From: Bifidobacterium breve
GTDB lineage: Bacteria > Actinomycetota > Actinomycetes > Mycobacteriales > Mycobacteriaceae
Assembly (NCBI GenBank): GCA_945882475.1
Contig: CAMCWJ010000009.1
Location: forward strand, 1 to 20,868
Reading direction: 5' to 3'
Length of the DNA stretch: 20,868 nucleotides
The notes beneath the pieces were generated by a model. That model made no database searches, was not told the origin of the DNA, and saw nothing but the letters and a program-made list of their open reading frames with translations. The translations under genes were made by a program, and so were the position numbers. Of the stretch, positions 15,555 to 20,868 are shown piece after piece. Each line of letters begins with the position of its first letter. The stretch's first letter is position 1.

Positions 15555-18500
15555 TCGGGGCGAAGGGCAGGATCGGGGCGAAGGGCAGGATCGGGGCTGG
15601 GCGCGGGACACCGACTCGCGCGGCCGTCGACGACTCCGCCGGCGATGTAAGGATCACCCGCTGGGTCGCCACCATCGCGGGTCTGCTGGGGTTCGTACTG
15701 GCGGTGCTGACGCCGCTGCTGCCGGTGGTGCAGACCACCGCGACGTTGAACTGGCCGCAGAACGGCCAACTCGGCAACGTCACCGCGCCCCTGATCTCGC
15801 AGGCGCCGGTTTCGTTGAACGCCACGATCCCCTGCGCGGCCATCCGGTCCCTACCGCCCCGCGGTGGCCTGGTGGTGGGCCTGGCTCCGCCGAAAGGCAA
15901 AGACGCCGCACTCAATTCGCTGTTCGTCACCGCAACCGCCGATCGGGTGGACATCACCGACCGCAACGTGGTGGTCGCCAGCGTGCCGCGCGCCCAGGCC
16001 GAGTCACCGGGCTGCGACCGCATCGAGATCACCTCCTCCGATGCCGGTACCTTCGCCACCTTCGTCGGATTGCCGCCGAAAACGGACACCGCCGAGACCG
16101 ACGAGGATTCAGCGCAGACCGGGTACCGGGATCTGCGCAGCGGGTTCAAGGACCCCAACCTGCGTCCGGCCATCGTCGGGGTGTTCACCGATCTCACCGG
16201 ACCGGCACCGGCCGGTCTGAGCCTGTCGGCCACCATCGACACCCGGTTCTCCACCAAGCCGACCGCGCTGAAACTGGCCGCCATGCTGCTGGCCATCGCC
16301 GCGACCGCGGTGGCACTGGCGGCGCTATGGCGTCTGGACCGACTTGACGGCCGCCGCATGCACCGGCTGATCCCGCGCCGCTGGCGGACGTTGACCGCCG
16401 TCGATGGGACGGTGGTGTCGGCCTTCCTGATCTGGCATGTGTTGGGCGCCAACTCCTCTGACGACGGCTACATCCTCGGCATGGCCCGGGTCGCCGACCG
16501 GGCCGGCTACATGTCCAACTACTTCCGCTGGTTCGGCAGCCCGGAGGATCCGTTCGGCTGGTACTACAACGTGCTGGCACTGATGACCCGCGTCAGCGAT
16601 GCCAGCATCTGGATCCGGTTGCCGGACTTGATCTGTGCGCTGATCTGCTGGCTGCTGCTCTCCCGCGAGGTGCTGCCGCGGCTGGGGCCGGCGGTGGCGG
16701 GCAGCAGACCGGCACTGTGGGCCGCGGGCCTGGTACTGCTGGCTGCGTGGATGCCGTTCAACAACGGTCTTCGCCCCGAGGGGCAGATCGCCACCGGCGC
16801 GCTGATCACCTACGTCCTGATCGAACGGGCGATCAGTTCGGGCCGGCTGACACCGGCGGCACTGGCGATCCTCACCGCGGCATTCACCCTGGGCATCCAG
16901 CCGACCGGACTGATTGCGGTCGCCGCCCTGCTGGCCGGTGGCCGCCCGATCCTTCGGATCCTGGCCCGCCGCCGTGCAATCGTCGGCACCTGGCCTCTGT
17001 TGGCTCCACTGCTCGCCGCCGGCACCGTGGTACTCACCGTGGTGTTCGCCGACCAGACCCTGGCCACGGTGCTGGAGGCGACCCGGATCCGCACCGACAT
17101 CGGCCCGAGCCAGGCCTGGTACACCGAGAACCTGCGCTACTACTACCTGATCCTGCCGACCGTGGACGGCTCGCTGTCGCGGCGGTTCGGATTCCTGATC
17201 ACCGCCCTGTCGCTGTTCGTCTCGATGTTCATCATGTTGCGCCGCAAACGGATTCCCGGTGTTGCGCGCGGCCCGGCCTGGCGGCTGATGGGGGTGATTC
17301 TGGCGACGATGTTCGTCTTGATGTTCACCCCGACCAAGTGGGTGCACCACTTCGGCCTGTTCGCCGCGGTGGGCGCGGCGATGGCCGCGCTGGCCACCGT
17401 GCTGGTGTCGCCAGGGGTGCTGCGATGGTCGCGCAACCGGATGACGGTTGTGACGGCGGTGCTGTTCGTTCTCGCCCTCAGCTTCGCCACCACCAACGGC
17501 TGGTGGTACGTGTCGAGCTACGGCGTCCCGTTCAACAATGCGATGCCGCGGATCGGCGGCGTCAGCGTCAGCGCGCTGTTCTTCGCGCTGTTCGCATTGT
17601 CGGCGCTCTACACCGTCTGGCTGCACTTCAGATCCCGTGGCGCCGGCCGCGGCCGGATCGTGCGGGCGCTGACTGCCGCCCCGATCCCGGTGGCCGCCGG
17701 CTTCATGGTGATCGTTTTCGTCGCATCGATGGCGGTGGGCGTGGTGCGCCAGTACCCGACCTACTCCAATGCCTGGGCCAACGTGCGGGCATTCGCCGGC
17801 GGATGTGGTCTCGCCGACGACGTGCTGGTCGAACCGGACGCGAATGCCGGTTTCCTCAACCCCCTCGGAGAGTCCGCCGACTGGGGGCCGCTCGGTGCGC
17901 TGGGCGGCACCAAGCCGGTCGGTTTCACGCCGAGTGGCGTACCGGAAAAGATTGTGGCCGAAGCCATTCGGGTCAACAACCCGACACCCGGAATCGACTC
18001 CGACTGGGAGGGGCCGTTCAAACTCAGCAAGCCTGGAGTCAACGGTTCCACCATTCCGTTGCCCTACAAACTCGATCCGGCACGGGTGCCCGTCGCCGGC
18101 AGCTACGTCGGTTCCGGTCAGCAGGAGAGCCTGCTCACCTCGGCGTGGTACCAACTGCCCCCCGCAGACGACGCTCACCCACTGGTGGTGATCACCGCCG
18201 CGGGAACGATCGCCGGCCAGAGCGTGCTCAACGGGCAGACCGACGGCCAGGGGGTCGAATTGGAGTACGGCAGGCCGGGCCCCGACGGAGCGCCGGTGCC
18301 GGCCGGACGGGTGACACCGTACGACCTCGGCCCGGCCCCGTCCTGGCGCAACCTGCGCTACCCGCGCTCGCAGATCCCGACCGACGCCACCGCGGTGCGG
18401 ATCGTCGCCGAGGATCGCTCACTGTCCCTCGGTGACTGGGTCGCGGTCACCCCGCCACGGGTACCGGATCTGCGCACGGTCCAGGAGTATGTCGGCTCCA

Positions 18501-18856
18501 CCCAGCCGGTCCTGATGGACTGGGCGGTGGGCCTGGCCTTCCCGTGCCAGCAGCCCATGCTGCACAGCAACGGCGTCACCCAGGTTCCGCGGTACCGGAT
18601 CACTCCGGATTACACCGCCAAGAAGCAGGACACCGATACTTGGGAGGACGGCCGCAACGGCGGACTGCTCGGGATCAGCGACGTGCTTCTGCGAGCCAGT
18701 GTCATGGCGACCTACCTGTCCCACGACTGGGGCCGCGACTGGGGGTCGCTACGCAAGTTCGACACCATCATCGACGCCGAACCGGCGCAGATCGAGTTGG
18801 GTTCGGCTACCCGAAGCGGGCTGTGGATGCCCGGCCGGATCAGGATCAAGGCATAG
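15551..18856 (+). CDS. embB: Arabinosyltransferase EmbB, ethambutol target
   Basis: Arabinogalactan arabinosyltransferase partner of EmbA and main ethambutol target. 1101 residues (M. tuberculosis 1098). A basic cytoplasmic N-terminus with IGAKGR repeats is followed by TM1 near 35-55 and the N-terminal extracytoplasmic domain. The catalytic loop GANSSDDGYILGMARVADRAGYM has D304-D305. FADQTLATVLEATR, MFTPTKWVHHFG and a C-terminal carbohydrate-binding domain (WGRDWGSLRKFD, TRSGLWMPGRIRI) follow. Numbering is offset by +5 from M. tuberculosis: M311 (M306), G411 (G406) and Q502 (Q497) are all in the susceptible state. ATG 15551 overlaps the embA stop (ATGA), with AGGG at 15540-15543, 7 nt upstream. 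The frame back to 15329 lies within embA. Confidence 0.96.
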   Translation: MIGAKGRIGAKGRIGAGRGTPTRAAVDDSAGDVRITRWVATIAGLLGFVLAVLTPLLPVVQTTATLNWPQNGQLGNVTAPLISQAPVSLNATIPCAAIRSLPPRGGLVVGLAPPKGKDAALNSLFVTATADRVDITDRNVVVASVPRAQAESPGCDRIEITSSDAGTFATFVGLPPKTDTAETDEDSAQTGYRDLRSGFKDPNLRPAIVGVFTDLTGPAPAGLSLSATIDTRFSTKPTALKLAAMLLAIAATAVALAALWRLDRLDGRRMHRLIPRRWRTLTAVDGTVVSAFLIWHVLGANSSDDGYILGMARVADRAGYMSNYFRWFGSPEDPFGWYYNVLALMTRVSDASIWIRLPDLICALICWLLLSREVLPRLGPAVAGSRPALWAAGLVLLAAWMPFNNGLRPEGQIATGALITYVLIERAISSGRLTPAALAILTAAFTLGIQPTGLIAVAALLAGGRPILRILARRRAIVGTWPLLAPLLAAGTVVLTVVFADQTLATVLEATRIRTDIGPSQAWYTENLRYYYLILPTVDGSLSRRFGFLITALSLFVSMFIMLRRKRIPGVARGPAWRLMGVILATMFVLMFTPTKWVHHFGLFAAVGAAMAALATVLVSPGVLRWSRNRMTVVTAVLFVLALSFATTNGWWYVSSYGVPFNNAMPRIGGVSVSALFFALFALSALYTVWLHFRSRGAGRGRIVRALTAAPIPVAAGFMVIVFVASMAVGVVRQYPTYSNAWANVRAFAGGCGLADDVLVEPDANAGFLNPLGESADWGPLGALGGTKPVGFTPSGVPEKIVAEAIRVNNPTPGIDSDWEGPFKLSKPGVNGSTIPLPYKLDPARVPVAGSYVGSGQQESLLTSAWYQLPPADDAHPLVVITAAGTIAGQSVLNGQTDGQGVELEYGRPGPDGAPVPAGRVTPYDLGPAPSWRNLRYPRSQIPTDATAVRIVAEDRSLSLGDWVAVTPPRVPDLRTVQEYVGSTQPVLMDWAVGLAFPCQQPMLHSNGVTQVPRYRITPDYTAKKQDTDTWEDGRNGGLLGISDVLLRASVMATYLSHDWGRDWGSLRKFDTIIDAEPAQIELGSATRSGLWMPGRIRIKA
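15553..15598 (+). repeat. Tandem 18-bp repeat at the embB 5' end
   Basis: Unit GATCGGGGCGAAGGGCAG occurs perfectly at 15553-15570 and 15571-15588, with a partial third copy at 15589-15598. It is in frame and encodes IGAKGR-IGAKGR-IGAG directly after the start Met of EmbB. The first copy begins within the embA stop codon. Confidence 0.9.
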
Positions 18857-18884
18857 CGGACAGCGGCGCGCGCGAGCGCACGCG

Positions 18885-18890
18885 TAGATT
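18885..18890 (+). promoter_or_regulatory. -10 box of a predicted leaderless promoter for the leader ORF and synthase gene
   Basis: TAGATT fits TANNNT, with exactly 7 nt (GAATCCC) to the ATG at 18898. This is the same geometry as the gtrA-like and embA boxes in this window. No consensus -35 and no Shine-Dalgarno are seen. Confidence 0.5.
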
Positions 18891-18897
18891 GAATCCC

Positions 18898-18975
18898 ATG
18901 CGTCTTTCCCGTCCCGGAAAGGCGCCGCCCTGCGGAATTCGGCCGCCCGATCCGTACCGACCGGCGGCCGCCTGA
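18898..18975 (+). CDS. Putative 25-residue proline-rich leader peptide upstream of the synthase gene
   Basis: ATG 18898 to TGA 18973-18975, ending one base before the synthase ATG (TGATATG). The peptide begins MRLSRPGKAPPCGI and ends RPPDPYRPAAA, with seven prolines in 25 residues. These include a PPC (10-12) and a PPD (16-18), motifs that are slow to translate and EF-P dependent in bacteria generally. The ATG has no ribosome site but lies 7 nt after TAGATT, as expected for a leaderless start. The PPD codons (18943-18951) overlap the left arm of a GC hairpin whose right arm lies just before the synthase start. A leader-peptide control role is inference. It could instead be untranslated 5' sequence. 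Confidence 0.4.
   Translation: MRLSRPGKAPPCGIRPPDPYRPAAA
18940..18970 (+). promoter_or_regulatory. GC hairpin before the synthase start codon
   Basis: CGGCCGCC (18940-18947) and GGCGGCCG (18963-18970) are perfect reverse complements separated by 15 nt. The structure ends 6 nt before the ATG at 18977 and would occlude the ribosome-loading area. GCCGCC at 18924-18929 could alternatively pair with GGCGGC at 18963-18968, giving mutually exclusive folds. There is no U-tract, so it is not an intrinsic terminator. Confidence 0.45.
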
Positions 18976-18976
18976 T

Positions 18977-20077
18977 ATGCCCACCGACACGCCGCCGACG
19001 GGGTTGGACATCTACAACCTCAAGCCACTGCAACGGACCTATCTCACGGTCACCATGGACCGGGTGTCGCGGTCGTTCGCGCTGGTCGTTCCGTGGCTGG
19101 AGGATCCGCTGCAGGATCACATCGCGACGGCCTACCTGCTGTGCCGGGCGCTGGACAACATCGAGGACTGCACGCAGCCACTGTGCTGGCAGCAGGAGCG
19201 CTTCGCGGAGTTCGCTGAGATGCTCTCCGAACCAGCACTGGCCGCCCCCCGACTGACCGAGTGGGAGACGCTGTCGTGGCCGGGACTCTCGGCCGACGAG
19301 CGCGCGCTGATGACCGTCGACGGCGGGCTTCCGCTCTGGCTGATCTACTCGACCTTCCCGCCCCGCACCCGCGCGATCCTGCAGAACTGGATTGCAGTCA
19401 TGGCCAAGGGCATGGAGGCCGCTCTCGACACCGACCCCAACCCGATGGTGGTGGTCCACGATTACGTGCGGGTGCTGACGACCGAGAACGCCTACAACGA
19501 TTACTGCTATTCGGTGGCCGGCACAGTCGGGGGCCTCGGGACCGAACTCGTCATCGATCACTACGGCTTGTCCGGCGATGTGGCGCAAAGCCTGTTGGCG
19601 GGTAGCGAAGCGTGCGGACGGGCTCTGCAGAAGACCAACGTGCTCAAGGACTTCGGCGAAGACCTGGCCCGCCGGATCTGCTATCTGCCCAACGACTGGT
19701 TGCGCGAGATCGGACACGCACCGCTGCGATTGGCGGGCGCCCCGATCGGCTGGACCCGGGATGTGCTCAGCGACATCTTGAGTGAGTTACGCAGCGCCAC
19801 AGCCTATGTGCTCGACATCCCGCAGCGGGCCGTCGGCTATCGCATCGCCAGCCTCATGTGCCTGCTGCCGGCCTACGAAACCATCCTGCACGCGGCACGG
19901 CGCAGCACAGAACTCTTCACCTCCGCACACCACATCAAGATCGACCGCCCGACCATGGTCCGATGCATTCAGAACGCCGTCGCACTGGCCGGCGACGACA
20001 GCGCCATCGTGCGCCTGAGCCGAGATCTCGAACTCGCCTCTCTTGCGGCACTGCAGGTGCCGTCGCCGGCCTCCTGA
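18977..20077 (+). CDS. Squalene/phytoene synthase family protein (head-to-head prenyl synthase)
   Basis: Trans-isoprenyl diphosphate synthase fold that condenses two prenyl diphosphates head to head, for example 2 FPP to presqualene-PP or squalene. 366 residues. It has SRSFALVVPWLEDP (31-44) and the first metal motif RALDNIEDC with D60/D64, where a Cys follows in place of the usual Asp. NDYCYSVAGTVG is at 174-185, and the second metal motif KTNVLKDFGEDLARRICYLPNDW has D225/D229. The N-terminal motifs and KTN resemble eukaryotic-type squalene synthase, while GEDLARR..YLP resembles phytoene synthase, so the exact product is uncertain. There is no C-terminal membrane anchor. No Shine-Dalgarno is visible before ATG 18977, and translation may depend on the preceding 25-codon ORF. 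No hopanoid, carotenoid or cyclase gene is nearby in the window. Confidence 0.85.
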   Translation: MPTDTPPTGLDIYNLKPLQRTYLTVTMDRVSRSFALVVPWLEDPLQDHIATAYLLCRALDNIEDCTQPLCWQQERFAEFAEMLSEPALAAPRLTEWETLSWPGLSADERALMTVDGGLPLWLIYSTFPPRTRAILQNWIAVMAKGMEAALDTDPNPMVVVHDYVRVLTTENAYNDYCYSVAGTVGGLGTELVIDHYGLSGDVAQSLLAGSEACGRALQKTNVLKDFGEDLARRICYLPNDWLREIGHAPLRLAGAPIGWTRDVLSDILSELRSATAYVLDIPQRAVGYRIASLMCLLPAYETILHAARRSTELFTSAHHIKIDRPTMVRCIQNAVALAGDDSAIVRLSRDLELASLAALQVPSPAS

Positions 20078-20083
20078 AGCTCG

Positions 20084-20109
20084 GGCACCCTGACGATTCG
20101 GCACCCTGA
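20084..20109. repeat. Short direct repeat in the convergent gap
   Basis: GGCACCCTGA occurs at 20084-20093 and 20100-20109 (16-bp period) in the 34-bp gap between the synthase stop and the PTS gene stop. No terminator hairpin is evident. Significance unknown. Confidence 0.5.
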
Positions 20110-20111
20110 AG

Positions 20112-20868
20112 TTAGAGCCCGGCCTCCGCGGGAACCGGAGCCGGTTCGACGGTGAGAATCGTTGTGCCGACCGCCGTCTCGCCGACGGCGGCGGCCTCGA
20201 CCGCGCCGAACTTCTTGGCATTGAGGATGACGATCGGCGTGATCAACGGGTAGCCCGCATCCTCGATGACCTTGCGGTCGAAAGTCACCAGCGGTGTCCC
20301 GGCACTCACCCGATCGCCCTTGGCGACATGGACATCGAATCCGGCGCCCTTGAGTTTCACCGTGTCCAGGCCGACGTGGATCAGCACCTCGACGCCGCTG
20401 TCGAGCAGTAGCCCGAAGGCATGGCCGGTCGGCTGGGCGGCGACCACGACACCCGACCCCGGTGCATACGCGGTGTTCCCCGACGGGATCACCGCGACTC
20501 CCGGGCCCATGATTCCCTTGCCGAACACCGGATCCGGCACGTCGCTGAGGGCGACCACCTCACCGTCCAGTGGCGAGAGGATCTCGGTGACGACGCCGAC
20601 GTCGCCGGCTGTCTTGGTCGCGGCGGCGGCGATCATCGTGGCGGCACTGGCCCCGGCCATTGGTCCCTCCAGATCGGCGACCGGGACACCTGCGGCGGCC
20701 AGTTCGGCAGCCTCCTCAGGAGTGCGGTAGCCGGAAAGGATCACCAGGATCATGGAAGTGAAGAAGGCCGCGGTGATCGCCGCCGCGTACAGGCCCATGT
20801 TGCTGAACGCCGGGATGGTCAGCAGCGAGGTGAAGACGAACGCCTTCGTCGTGACGCCGCCACCGAGA
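20112..20868 (-). CDS. PTS sugar permease, C-terminal part: end of EIIC plus EIIA (Glc/beta-glucoside type); 5' end outside window
   Basis: The frame remains open to the window edge, giving the last ~251 residues. The start of the fragment (GGGVTTKAFVFTSLLTIPAFSNMGLYAAAITAAFFTSMILVILSG) is the last membrane part of an EIIC domain of the glucose/beta-glucoside superfamily. An Ala/Glu linker follows, then an EIIA domain of the Crr type (ILSPLDGEVVALSDVPDPVFGKGIMGPGVAV). The two active-site histidines are in PTGHAFGL and in VLIHVGLDTV; the latter is the phosphorylated one, codon 20376-20378. The order C-A suggests a BCA or CBA permease for a beta-glucoside, sucrose, trehalose or similar sugar, but the substrate cannot be told from this part. 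The ATG at 20798 is internal to EIIC and not the start. The gene converges on the synthase gene. Confidence 0.88.
   Translation of the reverse strand, partial: LGGGVTTKAFVFTSLLTIPAFSNMGLYAAAITAAFFTSMILVILSGYRTPEEAAELAAAGVPVADLEGPMAGASAATMIAAAATKTAGDVGVVTEILSPLDGEVVALSDVPDPVFGKGIMGPGVAVIPSGNTAYAPGSGVVVAAQPTGHAFGLLLDSGVEVLIHVGLDTVKLKGAGFDVHVAKGDRVSAGTPLVTFDRKVIEDAGYPLITPIVILNAKKFGAVEAAAVGETAVGTTILTVEPAPVPAEAGL

Larger units (their letters stand above)
18857..18976. other. embB - synthase intergenic region with promoter, leader ORF and hairpin
   Basis: 120-bp gap holding a TAGATT -10 box (18885-18890), a 25-codon ORF (18898-18975) and an 8-bp GC inverted repeat (18940-18947 / 18963-18970). No convincing transcription terminator for embB (stem followed by a U-run) is visible, so read-through from embB may also occur. 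Confidence 0.6.

Noticed and set aside
16325..18178. 617-codon open frame on the - strand across embB
   Set aside because: Its composition (H, Q, R, D, G rich, no hydrophobic core or motifs) is typical of a GC-biased antisense shadow. embB on the + strand is unmistakable.
9036..18856. embC-embA-embB similarity read as a large DNA repeat or recent duplication
   Set aside because: The three paralogues are an ancient, family-wide tandem set with diverged sequences, not a recent repeat.
18857..18884. Intrinsic terminator after embB in the GCGCGCGCGAGCGC run
   Set aside because: Only weak imperfect pairing and no following U-tract.
1..20868. CRISPR arrays, tRNA/rRNA genes, insertion sequences, phage integrase or toxin-antitoxin modules
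   Set aside because: None seen. The window is almost fully occupied by the cell-wall genes listed.

Overview
The window is a high-GC actinobacterial chromosome segment that carries the arabinogalactan and lipoarabinomannan ("emb") locus of a mycobacterium. Gene order and protein motifs match the Rv3779-Rv3795 block of Mycobacterium tuberculosis as I remember it. Two features point to a non-tuberculous, probably fast-growing member of the Mycobacteriaceae. The segment corresponding to Rv3784-Rv3788 is replaced by one small reverse-strand gene. A sugar PTS permease gene lies at the right end, and PTS genes are known from fast growers such as M. smegmatis but not from M. tuberculosis. The species call is inference.

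Left part (1-4035, + strand): the 3' end of an Rv3779-like polytopic membrane protein; pafE/bpa (ATP-independent proteasome activator ending in GQYL); wzt and wzm (ATPase and permease of the lipid-linked galactan exporter); and between them glfT1 (first galactofuranosyltransferase). wzt/glfT1 and glfT1/wzm overlap by 4 nt, so this is a tightly coupled operon. An 11-codon ORF with its own Shine-Dalgarno bridges the Rv3779-like gene and pafE. A reverse-strand pyridoxamine-phosphate-oxidase-like gene (4032-4466) meets wzm tail to tail with a 4-nt overlap.

Central part (4547-18856, + strand): GtrA-like protein, dprE1, dprE2, aftA, embC, embA, embB, nearly without gaps. DprE1/DprE2 epimerise decaprenylphosphoryl-ribose to decaprenylphosphoryl-arabinose (DPA). 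The GtrA-like protein is thought to act at the membrane side of DPA use. AftA primes the galactan with arabinofuranose, EmbA/EmbB extend arabinan in arabinogalactan, and EmbC builds the arabinan of lipoarabinomannan. Drug-target residues are in the susceptible state: DprE1 Cys387, and the EmbB positions equivalent to M. tuberculosis M306, G406 and Q497. The gtrA-like gene and embA have a TANNNT -10 box ending 7-8 nt before the start codon, which suggests leaderless transcripts. The embA box lies exactly where ethambutol-resistance promoter mutations are known in M. tuberculosis.

Right part (18857-20868): a squalene/phytoene-synthase-family gene follows embB, then a convergent PTS EIIC-EIIA gene that runs off the window. 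Between embB and the synthase gene lies the most novel-looking element. It is a 25-codon, proline-rich, apparently leaderless ORF with its own -10 box. Its 3' end encodes a Pro-Pro-Asp motif and forms a perfect 8-bp GC hairpin just before the synthase start codon, and it ends one nucleotide before that codon. This looks like a leader-peptide attenuator and is offered as a hypothesis.

No tRNA, rRNA, CRISPR array, insertion sequence or phage feature was seen, and no gene-free stretch exceeds 300 bases.
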